Shown here piece after piece: positions 1 to 9,496 of a stretch of 64,000 bases of DNA. The position numbers and the translations under genes were made by a program. Source of the stretch: Fidelibacterota bacterium SCGC AAA160-B08 (GTDB lineage: Bacteria > Fidelibacterota > Marinisomatia > Marinisomatales > Marinisomataceae); assembly GCA_000402755.1 (NCBI GenBank), contig AQSD01000001.1, positions 62,001 through 126,000 of the forward strand, in the 5' to 3' direction. The notes under the pieces are model-generated. The model saw only the letters and a program-made list of their open reading frames with translations, searched no databases and was not told the origin of the DNA. Within the stretch, counting starts at the first letter, position 1; each line of letters opens with the position of its first letter.

Positions 1-2
1 GT

Positions 3-2447
3 GGTACACAATGGAGATCAAAAGTAGGAGCAGAAATGTCTTTAGGGGCTGATGCTAGTACTGATCCCGACAAACTATACTCTGATGGATATAAAAATGT
101 CAACTTTGACTTTGGTGGTCCAATCAGTGATAATGTAAAAGTATACTTGTCTATTGAAGCAAAAGAAAAGGCCGGTGACGTTTCTTATAGTTACTTCCCT
201 AAATATGATGCTATGCCAATGACAGAAGTTCCTGCTGACTATTACAGCGATGGTACTGATGGATTTGTATACGGTAACGACGCAAATGGTAACAAGGTTT
301 CACACATTGAAACCGTAGTAAGAGACAACCAAACAGATCCAGCATTGTTGGCTTCTGGTGTTGCAGCTTACGATACAACATATGTTGTATATAGTAACTA
401 TGAGCGTATGTACGGACAACAACCACAAGATGATAACGAGCGTATTACAGTAAATGGTAATATGACAATGGATTTTGGTCCATTGCGTGTCAAATTAGGT
501 ACACAGGCTTATGACTATACAGGACACAGCTATAGTTGGAGTAGAGTTCTAGGTGGAACTGACGGTTCATATATTAATGAATCAGATTTCACTATGGGAT
601 ATATGAACTTCAGATATACTATTAGTCCTTTATCTTATGCTAAAGTTTCGATTTCAAATCAAACTTATGAAACAACAGGTGGTAATGAAAATTACTTACA
701 TGATATTGAAGCATATGGTAGAAGAACCAAAGCATTTGGTTCAGCAAACTATTACAAACGTGACGGAACTGGATTTAACCCACTATCACCAGATGAATTT
801 ATTGGTGCAGCAGGTTTTGGATCACAGTACACAAGTTACGATACAAGAAAAACTACTACAAACACTGTAAGCTTTGACTACACTAACCAAGTTGGTTACA
901 ACGAGTTTAAAGTTGGTGGTTCTGTAGACACTCACGAAATTAGTCGTTATGGTCTTGGAGCATCAGGTGTTGCTAGAGCAATTAGCCAAGTAGACGCTAA
1001 TTATGATGGTGTAGCTACAAATGAAGAAATCATTGCTGCGGGAAGTGACCCAGCAGACTGGAAATTCATTAACTACAGAGCTCTGTATGTAACAAATCTT
1101 GGGTATAATATTTATGGTGATGAATGGAATGGAACATATAATCAAGATGATCATATGTTATCTCCAGCAGAACCAACCCAATCACGTTTCTATGTTCAAG
1201 ATAAACTTGAATTTAAAGATGTAGTTGTACAAGTTGGTGTTTCAATAGAATCAATTGATACTGGTGCTATGGCTCCAGATTCAGATGGTGATGGCTATGG
1301 AGACTCAGACGGGTTCAACCACCTATACTTTAATAGACAGCGTGTAGATAGAAATGGTGATGGTAACGGCAACTTTGTTTGGAAAAAAACAAAAAAAGAA
1401 ACTGCTACACATCCTAGAATTGGTATCTCATTCCCAGTATCCGATCGTACAGTATTCCGTGCGAATTACGGAACACACTGGCAGTCAGTTCCAATGTCAT
1501 ATCTATACTTATCAGATTCACAGCTATCAGCTGATATCTTAGCTGGTAATGCTACTGCATCTGAAAACCCTGCGTTAAAACCAGAACGTTCCACTCAGTA
1601 TGAAATTGGTATTGAGCAACGTATTGGTGCTTTCGCGTCATTAAAAATTGAAGGGTTTTATAAAGAAAGTAAAGATTACTTGACGCTTGCAAATCGTACA
1701 GAAGCATTTACAAATACTGGTGGTGCAGATACTCAACAAAACTGGGCACAGTATTTAAATGGAGACGTTATGGTCTCACAAGGTTTGACAACAAACTTTG
1801 AAATGCGTAGAACTAGAGGTTTGTATGCGCAAGCAAATTATACATACTCAGAATCTAGAGGTACTGGATCTTATGGAGATCAGAACTTCTATGTTACTTG
1901 GATTGGTACGGATGATGGATATCCAAAAGCGATGAATCTATTAGACTATGACCAAAGTCATACTGCAAACGTAATCCTTGACTGGCGTTCACCGAATGCT
2001 ACTGGTGCGTTAGCTAATACAGGATTTAATGCTGTAATGAGCTTTGGTAGTGGTACTCGCTTTACACCATCTCAAATCTATAGTACAGTTTTTGAGAACA
2101 GATGGGAATTCCCAGAGGGTCCGGTAAACTCAGGTACAATGCCTGCGTTCACTAACCTTGATCTACGTGTAGACAGAGCCTTTAAAATGGGCGGCGTGAC
2201 AGCAAATGCATATGTTGCAGTGTTTAACGTTCTAGACGCAGAGCAGGTTAATGATGTTTATCATGGAACCGGTAACGTAGCTGAAGATGGCTGGGTTGCA
2301 ACTGAAAGTGGGCAGCAATGGCTTGCCAATAGATTAGCAACTAACCCTGACGTTGATGCAGCGGCACTTTACCAGGATAATTTAGCATTTCCTAGTAGAT
2401 GGAGCGCTCCTCGTACAGTCAGAGTTGGTATGAACATTAGTTTTTAA
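3..2447 (+). CDS. TonB-dependent outer-membrane receptor, C-terminal part (5' end outside window)
   Basis: The reading frame is open to the left window edge, so this is the last 814 residues of a longer protein; the N-terminal signal, any carboxypeptidase-like domain and most or all of the plug are missing. What is visible is a series of amphipathic beta strands with Tyr/Asn/Gly-rich loops, the pattern of a TonB-dependent 22-strand barrel, ending in a terminal aromatic (VGMNISF) as outer-membrane barrels do. The motif NPALKPERSTQYEIGIEQR is typical of the late barrel of these receptors. Two loops carry calcium-binding-like Asp motifs: DANYDGVATNEE fits an EF-hand loop, and DSDGDGYGDSDG resembles thrombospondin type 3 repeats. 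Members import large or scarce substrates using energy from TonB-ExbBD; the substrate here cannot be told. It is followed 26 bases later by a sorting-domain surface protein and then PorV, so the three are probably one operon. Confidence 0.9.
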   Translation, partial: GTQWRSKVGAEMSLGADASTDPDKLYSDGYKNVNFDFGGPISDNVKVYLSIEAKEKAGDVSYSYFPKYDAMPMTEVPADYYSDGTDGFVYGNDANGNKVSHIETVVRDNQTDPALLASGVAAYDTTYVVYSNYERMYGQQPQDDNERITVNGNMTMDFGPLRVKLGTQAYDYTGHSYSWSRVLGGTDGSYINESDFTMGYMNFRYTISPLSYAKVSISNQTYETTGGNENYLHDIEAYGRRTKAFGSANYYKRDGTGFNPLSPDEFIGAAGFGSQYTSYDTRKTTTNTVSFDYTNQVGYNEFKVGGSVDTHEISRYGLGASGVARAISQVDANYDGVATNEEIIAAGSDPADWKFINYRALYVTNLGYNIYGDEWNGTYNQDDHMLSPAEPTQSRFYVQDKLEFKDVVVQVGVSIESIDTGAMAPDSDGDGYGDSDGFNHLYFNRQRVDRNGDGNGNFVWKKTKKETATHPRIGISFPVSDRTVFRANYGTHWQSVPMSYLYLSDSQLSADILAGNATASENPALKPERSTQYEIGIEQRIGAFASLKIEGFYKESKDYLTLANRTEAFTNTGGADTQQNWAQYLNGDVMVSQGLTTNFEMRRTRGLYAQANYTYSESRGTGSYGDQNFYVTWIGTDDGYPKAMNLLDYDQSHTANVILDWRSPNATGALANTGFNAVMSFGSGTRFTPSQIYSTVFENRWEFPEGPVNSGTMPAFTNLDLRVDRAFKMGGVTANAYVAVFNVLDAEQVNDVYHGTGNVAEDGWVATESGQQWLANRLATNPDVDAAALYQDNLAFPSRWSAPRTVRVGMNISF

Positions 2448-2473
2448 TTAAATAAGAAGGTAAAGAGGTAAAT

Positions 2474-5400
2474 ATGAAAATCTTAAAGAATATTACCGTT
2501 TTCACATTGGTGATGTTACTGTCAGTAACTACTGGCCTTGAAGCGAGAGACAAAGCTGTCTCTAACTTTAGTAGCTCATCCAATTATGTGGATTCTGTCG
2601 GTACGTTCGATGGGAATAAAATCTATGCAGACGTTGCCAACAATGGCCTATTTCTGGATTACCACGTTTCTGGTGATTCAGCATTAGAATGGCCAAAAGG
2701 CACGGGTGCACACTCTATCTTCCAATCCGCATTATGGATGGGAGCTACAGTGAATGGATCTATTCGAACTATCGTTGGAGATTATACACAAGACATGGGT
2801 CCAGGTCCATGGGGTGGTGACCCGCTAGCTACGGTGCACAGAATCTATAAAGTAGAGAAATCTATGTTAGCTTCCCCCCTTGACTTCGCTGACTTCCAAG
2901 AATGGCCAGTTGATTTTGGTGCACCTTGGGTTGACGTAGATGGTGACGGAGTTTATACTCCATTACCAGGTGGAACTGATCACCCAGAATTTCTAGGAGA
3001 CCAAGTACTTTGGTTTGTTAGTAATGATGGAGATCCAGCTTATAAATTGAATTTTGGAACATCACCACTAAACGTGGAGATTCAAACAACTATGTTTGGT
3101 TTTGATAGACCTGACGTATTTGGTGACATGGTGTTCTTGAAACAATTAGTTATTAATAAAGGTTCAGATGACTTAGTCGATACTTATATGGGACTATGGT
3201 CAGACCCTGATCTAGGAAACGCGGGTGACGACCTTGTTGGTTGTGACGTAGAACTAGGTATGGGTTATGTTTGGAATGACGGTGCAGACAGTGTCTATGA
3301 CAACTTAAGCGTCGGTACTCCAGCAGCTGGGTATGACTTCTTTCAAGGTCCAATGGTAGATTGTGACGCAACAGAAGATTGTACAGAAGGGGCCAAAATG
3401 TTTGGTACTCGTCACCCAGGTAAAAAGAACCTTCAGATGTCATCGTTTGCATTCTACATTAATGGAGATGCGACATACACTGACCCTGCTGATGAAACAG
3501 AGGGGTATTTTTACTTAAAAGGTTTAAGAAAAGATGGAAGTGCATATCCAGTAGACATAGCCGGAGATCTATATGATCAACGTTTCTGTTTCTATGGAGA
3601 CCCTGCAACTACCCATGGTACTGCTAACCCTGTTGACGGAAACTATGCAGCTTCAGCTGATAGACGTTTCCTAATGAGTGTTGGTCCATTTACTATGGCA
3701 TCAGGTGACTCACAAGAAGTAGTGTTTGGAATTTTCCATGCTGCTGGTGGTGACGCGTTAGCTTCTGTAGCTTACCTAAAAGAAGTAGATGCATTAGCTC
3801 AAACAGCTTACGACATTGACTTTGCTCTGCCCGACTCACCTCCTGCACCAAGCGTGTCAGCAAGTGCGTTAGCAGACCAAGTGTTATTAGTTTGGGGCGA
3901 TAATGCTGAAAGTTACAATGCGCTTAGTGAAGTTGACTTAGACGCAGCAGGTAACCCTACAAGCTTTGTATTCGAAGGATACAATGTTTATCAGTACGAA
4001 ACAGCATCAGGAGCCGGAGCTAAGAAGAGATTAGCTACTTATGATATTGTAAACGGAACTACTGAAATCTACGACACAGTATTTAATGCTGAGTTAGGTG
4101 AGAATATTAACATTAGAACGCAGTTTGGATCAGACAGTGGATTAGCACACTTTGAAGCCATCACAACAGATGGATTAAATGGTAATTCAAAACTGATTAC
4201 AAATCGTTCATATTATTATGGTGTAACCGCATATGGTTACAACGCTTCCGGGATTCCAAAAACATTGGAAAGTAGCCCGGTAGTACTTACTGTAAGACCA
4301 GAAGTACCTAATACATTTGCTGCAGGCGACAATACTGCTTCAGCGGGTGATATAATCACAACAGTTCACGTTGGACCGTCTCAAGGTTCAGTAGACGTGG
4401 TAGTTGTAGATGCTTCTGCAATGACGGGTGATACCTACACAGTAACAATGGATGATGCAATGCCAGATGGCACTGTAGCCGTTAATTGGTCACTAACAAA
4501 CGATATGACTGGTGAAGTTCTTATCGCTAACAACGCTGTTGTTGGTGGTGTGAACACTGCAACAGGTGTTGAAGTTGGTCCAGGCGGAACTCCAGTTGTT
4601 GAAGGTATTCAACTCCTAGTCAATGGTCCTCAAGAAGACTTACTATCAGTAAGTGAATGGGATCACGGCTGGAAAGAAAATCAAGTACTTAGAGACCCTG
4701 CGGTTTCTTATGTACCTTTCGCTAGTTTAGGTCGTACAGGATATATTTTAGAAAATAGAGCAGGTGTACCTTACTCACCTCCTTATGCTCGTGACTTTGA
4801 CCGATTTAATTATTGGGAATCAGATGACGTTGAGCTAGACTTTAGTACTCCATCATTAGGGTATGACTATCTTAGTGAAACAATAAATAGTTATGTTTCA
4901 TGGTCAACATACAGACATAACTTTGCTACTGGAAACAAAGAGCAAATGTTTTCTTCATATTGGGACTATAATGGTACCGGTACACATGATCTTGAAGGCG
5001 AATATTGGATAAGTCCAGTCTACGGCAAGAACTCATTTGAACCGATCTATGCCTTTGTAGGTAATCCGGGATCTCATTATGATCCGGCTAAAGAGGCTCA
5101 ATATATTTCTGAGAACTCCGTAACTGCCTCAGGTGGTTGTGGTTGGGGATCAGGAGGCTCTTGTACTGCGACTACTACAAGTGGTGCAGTAATCGGATAT
5201 CCATATATGACAGCGACATTGTTTGCTGACTATTTAGGATCAGGAGTATTACCAACCAAGGAAGGTTTTGAGTCCTGGGGTGGTTTCACTACAGCTAGTT
5301 CTGTAGTATGGCAAATGAGTAAACCAAATTCATCAGCAGATACGTTTACGTTTTCTACTGAAGGATTAGGTATGATGGCTAACAGTTACGATCCAGATCG

Positions 5401-5713
5401 TATCTCAGTATGGCCAAATCCATATTACGGGTATAATCCAGAAGAGCGTGATGCGCTAGATCGTAGAGTGATGTTTAGTCACTTACCTGAAGAAGGTCCT
5501 GCGACAATTCGTATCTTTGCACTTGATGGTACACTAGTAAGAACAATTCACCACAATGATACAGCTTCACAACACGCAACATGGAACATGAAGAACAACT
5601 TCGAGTTACCAGTTGCTAGTGGAATGTATGTGGCACACATAGAGACTAACCACGGAGATAAAATCCTGAAGTTAGCTGTAATTCAACCAGAACAACGTTT
5701 AGACGTTTATTAA
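2474..5713 (+). CDS. Large secreted surface protein with type IX-like C-terminal sorting domain
   Basis: A 1079-residue protein with an N-terminal signal peptide (about residues 1-24, MKILKNITVFTLVMLLSVTT). The central part has the Asp/Gly motif VDVDGDGVYTPLPGGTD and a GDQ..WFVSNDGDP segment that I associate with large secreted FCB-group proteins. A fibronectin-III-like stretch starts near residue 454 (PPAPSVSASALADQVLLVW). The last 100 residues (from about 977, ISVWPNPYYGYNPEERD) have the layout of FlgD-like/type A sorting domains: a VWPNPY start, IRIFALDGTLVRTI, and an ASGMYVAHIET strand near the end. In the Bacteroidota such domains direct export through the type IX system and surface anchoring. 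The PorV gene 14 bases downstream fits that reading. A GAGG ribosome site lies just before the start. The function of the body is unknown; partnership with the upstream receptor is inferred from linkage. Confidence 0.85.
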   Translation: MKILKNITVFTLVMLLSVTTGLEARDKAVSNFSSSSNYVDSVGTFDGNKIYADVANNGLFLDYHVSGDSALEWPKGTGAHSIFQSALWMGATVNGSIRTIVGDYTQDMGPGPWGGDPLATVHRIYKVEKSMLASPLDFADFQEWPVDFGAPWVDVDGDGVYTPLPGGTDHPEFLGDQVLWFVSNDGDPAYKLNFGTSPLNVEIQTTMFGFDRPDVFGDMVFLKQLVINKGSDDLVDTYMGLWSDPDLGNAGDDLVGCDVELGMGYVWNDGADSVYDNLSVGTPAAGYDFFQGPMVDCDATEDCTEGAKMFGTRHPGKKNLQMSSFAFYINGDATYTDPADETEGYFYLKGLRKDGSAYPVDIAGDLYDQRFCFYGDPATTHGTANPVDGNYAASADRRFLMSVGPFTMASGDSQEVVFGIFHAAGGDALASVAYLKEVDALAQTAYDIDFALPDSPPAPSVSASALADQVLLVWGDNAESYNALSEVDLDAAGNPTSFVFEGYNVYQYETASGAGAKKRLATYDIVNGTTEIYDTVFNAELGENINIRTQFGSDSGLAHFEAITTDGLNGNSKLITNRSYYYGVTAYGYNASGIPKTLESSPVVLTVRPEVPNTFAAGDNTASAGDIITTVHVGPSQGSVDVVVVDASAMTGDTYTVTMDDAMPDGTVAVNWSLTNDMTGEVLIANNAVVGGVNTATGVEVGPGGTPVVEGIQLLVNGPQEDLLSVSEWDHGWKENQVLRDPAVSYVPFASLGRTGYILENRAGVPYSPPYARDFDRFNYWESDDVELDFSTPSLGYDYLSETINSYVSWSTYRHNFATGNKEQMFSSYWDYNGTGTHDLEGEYWISPVYGKNSFEPIYAFVGNPGSHYDPAKEAQYISENSVTASGGCGWGSGGSCTATTTSGAVIGYPYMTATLFADYLGSGVLPTKEGFESWGGFTTASSVVWQMSKPNSSADTFTFSTEGLGMMANSYDPDRISVWPNPYYGYNPEERDALDRRVMFSHLPEEGPATIRIFALDGTLVRTIHHNDTASQHATWNMKNNFELPVASGMYVAHIETNHGDKILKLAVIQPEQRLDVY

Positions 5714-5726
5714 GGAAAAGGAGAAA

Positions 5727-6782
5727 ATGAAAATGAAAAATACATTTAAAATCTTCCTTGGATGCGCAGTGTTGGTTTCAGCACTAACTGCTGGTACCGT
5801 AAGATCGCAAGGTACTGCTGGTGCTTCGCAATTGCTTATCCCAGTAGGGACTGAGACAGTTGCTCTTAGCGGAACAAACGTTGGTACAGTAGCTGGAATA
5901 GATGCATTATTTACTAATGTAGCTGGTCTAGCAAGACACAACTCTGGTTTACAAGGAACAGTTTCAACCACATCTTACATTGCTGACATTAATGTCACAT
6001 ATGCAGGTATGGTTATGAGTATGGGCGAATCAGGTACTTTTGGAATGACACTAAAGTCATTAGACTTTGGTGATATCCCAAAAACTACATCATTTGCTCC
6101 AGAGGGAGATGGTCAAACATTTTCCCCTAGTTTTTTCACGGCGACAGCAGGATTTGCGAGAGCATTCTCTGACCGTGTTAATGTTGGTATTGCAACAAAG
6201 ATGATTTCTGAGACAATCGAAGAAACATCTGCAACTGGATTTGCATTCGACGTAGGCGTCCAATACAAATTCCCTGACCAACCATTGACAATTGGTGTTG
6301 CAATGAAAAACGTTGGTAGTAGAATGCATTATGATGGTATTAACCTAGACCAGAACCTCACACCAGAGGGAGCTGAATCAGGTTCATCATCTGAAACGTT
6401 TAGAATTGTTGCAGATAACTTTGCTCTGCCAACAAGTCTAGATCTTTCTATGACCTACTCATTACTTAACAACTTAGATGTGAGCACAACGTTCACTAAT
6501 CACTCATACCAAAGCAATACTTTAGCAGTCGGTGCTAAATATATGCTAGGTAGCGCTTGGGTTGGCGCAGCTACAGTAATGACTGTAGGCGACGACTCAC
6601 AACCAAACGACGTTTCTGACGCAGATTGGGAAGAGTGGAGCGGAACCAATTGGGGAGCTTCAATGGGTGCAGGTGTAACAGTGCCAGTAGGCGACTATAC
6701 AATGCATATTTCATATGCTATGAGAACAGCAAACGAATACTTTGATGACCATAGCACTATGCAAGTTACCTTTGATTTCTAA
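5727..6782 (+). CDS. porV: PorV/UPF0164-family outer-membrane beta-barrel protein
   Basis: A 351-residue protein with a signal peptide (residues 1-27, cut near RSQG). The mature N-terminus, GTAGASQLLIPVGTETVALS followed by GIDALFTNVAGLA, is the PorV/PorQ signature (small-residue run, then a D-A-x-x-x-N-x-A-G-L-A block). The rest alternates as beta strands and ends in F (MQVTFDF), as expected for an outer-membrane barrel. In the type IX system PorV shuttles cargo with C-terminal sorting domains from the translocon to the anchoring complex. Its position directly after a protein carrying such a domain supports a cargo-specific PorV role; that is inference. A clear AAGGAAAAGGAG ribosome site precedes it. 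A second ATG two codons in (5733) is better spaced from the GGAG and could be the real start. The gene is closed by a strong terminator. Confidence 0.82.
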   Translation: MKMKNTFKIFLGCAVLVSALTAGTVRSQGTAGASQLLIPVGTETVALSGTNVGTVAGIDALFTNVAGLARHNSGLQGTVSTTSYIADINVTYAGMVMSMGESGTFGMTLKSLDFGDIPKTTSFAPEGDGQTFSPSFFTATAGFARAFSDRVNVGIATKMISETIEETSATGFAFDVGVQYKFPDQPLTIGVAMKNVGSRMHYDGINLDQNLTPEGAESGSSSETFRIVADNFALPTSLDLSMTYSLLNNLDVSTTFTNHSYQSNTLAVGAKYMLGSAWVGAATVMTVGDDSQPNDVSDADWEEWSGTNWGASMGAGVTVPVGDYTMHISYAMRTANEYFDDHSTMQVTFDF

Positions 6783-6806
6783 ACTGTTTAGTTAAGGATT
6801 CAAATT

Positions 6807-6836
6807 AAAAGGGGCTCTTTTTAGAGCCCCTTTTTT
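6807..6836 (+). terminator. Intrinsic terminator after porV
   Basis: A perfect 8-bp G+C-rich stem (GGGGCTCT at 6811-6818, AGAGCCCC at 6823-6830) with a TTTT loop is flanked by AAAA on the left and TTTTTT on the right. The flanking A and T runs make it usable from both strands, so it can also stop transcripts of the convergent M23 peptidase gene, whose stop codon is at 6866-6868. Confidence 0.93.
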
Positions 6837-6865
6837 ATTATATGAGATGTAATTAATCTGATTTA

Positions 6866-7585
6866 TTAATCAAATAAAATTTTAATATTATCATGGAGAT
6901 AATCAGATGGAATATTTTGTCCTAAAAAATATCTTTCAGTGGCGTCATCGAAATGTAGCTCCCAATGTAGATGAGCCCCTTTATTATTTCTCAATGCTCC
7001 ATCAGATGTCCCTGTATTACCAGAAAACCCAATAAGATCCCCTTTTTCTACTAGAGTTCCAGGAAGAATACCTTCTGCTATATTAGATAGATGTGCATAT
7101 ACGCTAATAGTTCTAAATTTTGAAGTGATAGTATAGCCATGATCAATCACAATAGATTTTCCAAGCAAGATATATTGATAAATATCATCAGGAGTCTTAC
7201 CAAGCTCTGCAGAGGTGCTTAAAAAGGCATTATAGGTGTCAAGGTCGACATCCATATGTTGCGGGTTACTTCTTACTACAATACCACCCGAAACAGCCGT
7301 AATAGGCGTATTTAAGGGAGCAGAAAAATCAATACCTTCATGATAGCCTGATCGGTACTCCCTTTTTGCATTTGGAAGTAAGTTTAATACGGAGGGAACA
7401 AGATAATCTTTTGATGGCAGTTGAATTGTAGTTAATAGTTCTGATTCGTGAAGATTGGTATTTTCATCAATATAAAATAAAAATTTTTCTTTTAATGGCG
7501 GCGTTGACTCTAAGTTCATAGACGTAGTTGGCGCTGCGCAGGCACCCAACAATAAGGTTAATCCTATGTAATAGTTAATTTTCAT
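6866..7585 (-). CDS. M23-family (LytM) metallopeptidase lipoprotein
   Basis: A 239-residue protein beginning with a lipoprotein signal (MKINYYIGLTLLLGAC; lipobox LLGAC, Cys16), so it should be anchored in the periplasm or outer membrane. The second half is an M23 domain: HEGIDFSAP gives the HxxxD zinc ligands, VYAHLSNI gives the central His, and GAHLHWELHF gives the HxH motif. All catalytic residues are therefore present, unlike the degenerate EnvC/NlpD activators. M23 enzymes cut peptide bridges of peptidoglycan; a hydrolytic role is expected but the bond is not known. An insert of about 30 residues sits between the HxxxD block and the central His. The start overlaps the stop of the upstream exported protein by 11 bases, implying translational coupling in an mgtE-unknown-M23 operon. 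Confidence 0.86.
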   Translation of the reverse strand: MKINYYIGLTLLLGACAAPTTSMNLESTPPLKEKFLFYIDENTNLHESELLTTIQLPSKDYLVPSVLNLLPNAKREYRSGYHEGIDFSAPLNTPITAVSGGIVVRSNPQHMDVDLDTYNAFLSTSAELGKTPDDIYQYILLGKSIVIDHGYTITSKFRTISVYAHLSNIAEGILPGTLVEKGDLIGFSGNTGTSDGALRNNKGAHLHWELHFDDATERYFLGQNIPSDYLHDNIKILFD

Positions 7586-8126
7586 TCTTATTTATAATAT
7601 AAGATATTCCATTATACATAAAGCTTAGTTTAATAATAGTCCCAGTATTTTTATCAATCCATATTTTTCGCAATACACTGTTAAGCAAAGCATCATTCAC
7701 AAGATTCTTTTCTTCGTCGATATCTGCTAATGTTTTAATATCCATTCTATACAATAGAGCCATTATTTTTTTATCATTACTTAAAATCTCTTCTTCATCT
7801 GAGAATAAAAAACGTACATCAACGACCACACCATCTAAAATAGAAGTATTCTTTATCCACACCGTATCAAGAGGTTCTATTTTTTTATCAGACAATAACT
7901 GAATGATTAAATTGTCATCATTAAAAATTTGATTTTTATATGTTAGGGTTTCTTTTAACAGAAAAACCCCAAAATTGATTGGATCAATAGACACTTCTTC
8001 TTCTTCTACCGTAATTGTAAAACCTTTAAAGGTGTCATAGATATAAATATCATATTGTTTGTTGTTTGCGAATATGATGGAATTGAGGGATAGGTAAAAA
8101 AGGGCGGCTATATGTTTATAGTTCAA
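7575..8126 (-). CDS. Exported protein of unknown function (183 aa)
   Basis: I do not recognise this gene with certainty. The first 20 residues (MNYKHIAALFYLSLNSIIFA) look like a Sec signal peptide, so the product is probably periplasmic. The mature part is rich in beta-type segments: an acidic TVEEEEVSIDP stretch, then LDTVWIKNTSI, and near the C-terminus KIWIDKNTGTIIKLSFMYNG. That last motif, a strand reading 'x-W-I-D-k-x-T-G-x-I-x-k-L', resembles the late strands of LolA/LolB-like or outer-membrane lipoprotein-sorting folds, but the similarity is faint. It lies two bases after mgtE and overlaps the M23 peptidase gene downstream by 11 bases, so all three are probably one transcript. Confidence 0.65.
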   Translation of the reverse strand: MNYKHIAALFYLSLNSIIFANNKQYDIYIYDTFKGFTITVEEEEVSIDPINFGVFLLKETLTYKNQIFNDDNLIIQLLSDKKIEPLDTVWIKNTSILDGVVVDVRFLFSDEEEILSNDKKIMALLYRMDIKTLADIDEEKNLVNDALLNSVLRKIWIDKNTGTIIKLSFMYNGISYIINKNEN

Positions 8127-8128
8127 TT

Positions 8129-9496
8129 TTATATTAGAATTGAAGAGGCGATAATAAAGTAGAGGGCAACTCCCAGTATATCAATTGCCGTTGTAACAAA
8201 TGGACCTGTTGAGATCGCCGGGTCAAAGTTTAATTTTTGTAATATTATAGGAACACTAGCTCCTACTGCAGTAGCAATCGTCATAGAACAGGCAATACTT
8301 AATCCCACTACCAACCCAAGATTTTCTAATTCATTTCCTGTAATAAATTCTGAAGCAAACCCTACCAATACTCCATAGGTTATGCCCAAGAGTCCGCCAA
8401 CAATAATTTCTTTAACTATGAGAGGGATAGTGTTGGCAACATCAACCCTTCCTGTTGCTAGACCGCGTACGATAATAGTAGAAGATTGTGTACCAATATT
8501 CCCTCCAATACCAATAATAACGGGTATAAAGGAAGCCAATACAATCATCTCTTTGAGTAGGTGATCAAAATAGCTAATAATAGCCGCTGCACAAATTCCT
8601 CCAATTAAACTTGCAAAAATCCAAGGAGCCCTTGATTGTGCATTTTCTATTGGAGATTTTAATAAAATTTCTCTGTCCTTACCTACGCCAGCCATCTGTA
8701 AAAAATCTTCGGAAGCTTCTTCGCGAATAATATCTACAACATCATCAATAGTAACGATTCCTAAAAATTTATTTTGTTTATTCACAACAGGTAGCGCTAA
8801 ATAATTATACTGTGCTACGGTTTTAGCTACTTCTTCCTGATCTGTTTCTGAGGTTGCGGCATGGATATCTTTAATCATCATATCTTTTAGTTTTGTTGTA
8901 TTTTTTGAAGTCACTAAATTTCTTATTGATATAACACCCACCAATTTTTCATTATCATCTAAAACATAAACATAAAAAATTTTATCATTCTCTGGGAATG
9001 ATTGCAGTTGTTTAATGGCTTCTTTAATAGTGGTATTTTGATTGAGTGTAAAGGTTTCTTTGGTCATCACACTACCAGCACTGTCATCTGGGTATGACAT
9101 AATTTCTTCTACGTCTTCTAAGTCTTCCACTTCAATTTTTTCTAAAATTTCCCTTTGTTTTTCTTGTGGAAACATGCTAATAATTGCTGCTTGATCATTA
9201 GTGTCTAAATAAACAAACATTTTAGAAATATTAGTAGAGCTTTCATCAATAAGCATATTCTCAATTAGCGCCTCATCTAGCTCTTCCAACACTTTTGCCT
9301 TATGGTCAAAACTAGGGCATAGACTAAAAATAGTTTTTTGTTCAATATCGCCAAATCCTCTCATAAGAAGGGCTACATCCGCAGGATGCGTTTTGCGTAA
9401 AATCTTTGTTAAGTTGGCGTTGGCTTTTCTTCTTAAAAGCCTTTGTATGGTTCTTCTTAATAAAGAAATTTCAGTGGAAAATATTGCTTTTTTCAT
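8129..9496 (-). CDS. mgtE: MgtE-type magnesium channel/transporter
   Basis: A 455-residue protein with the full MgtE layout: an N-terminal helical superhelix domain (about 1-130, HPADVALLMRGFGD), a CBS pair (about 135-255, including MSYPDDSAGSVMTKE and FLGIVTIDDVVDII), a plug helix, and a C-terminal membrane domain (about 285-455) with five hydrophobic segments. The membrane part contains PVIIGIGGNIGTQSSTIIVR, the conserved pore-lining signature of MgtE, and FDPAISTGPFVTTAIDILG, which carries the conserved Mg2+-binding Asp. The CBS and N domains sense cytosolic Mg2+ and close the pore when it is plentiful. Length matches the family. It is first in a three-gene minus-strand operon and divergent from proS across a 56-base gap. 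Confidence 0.96.
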   Translation of the reverse strand: MKKAIFSTEISLLRRTIQRLLRRKANANLTKILRKTHPADVALLMRGFGDIEQKTIFSLCPSFDHKAKVLEELDEALIENMLIDESSTNISKMFVYLDTNDQAAIISMFPQEKQREILEKIEVEDLEDVEEIMSYPDDSAGSVMTKETFTLNQNTTIKEAIKQLQSFPENDKIFYVYVLDDNEKLVGVISIRNLVTSKNTTKLKDMMIKDIHAATSETDQEEVAKTVAQYNYLALPVVNKQNKFLGIVTIDDVVDIIREEASEDFLQMAGVGKDREILLKSPIENAQSRAPWIFASLIGGICAAAIISYFDHLLKEMIVLASFIPVIIGIGGNIGTQSSTIIVRGLATGRVDVANTIPLIVKEIIVGGLLGITYGVLVGFASEFITGNELENLGLVVGLSIACSMTIATAVGASVPIILQKLNFDPAISTGPFVTTAIDILGVALYFIIASSILI

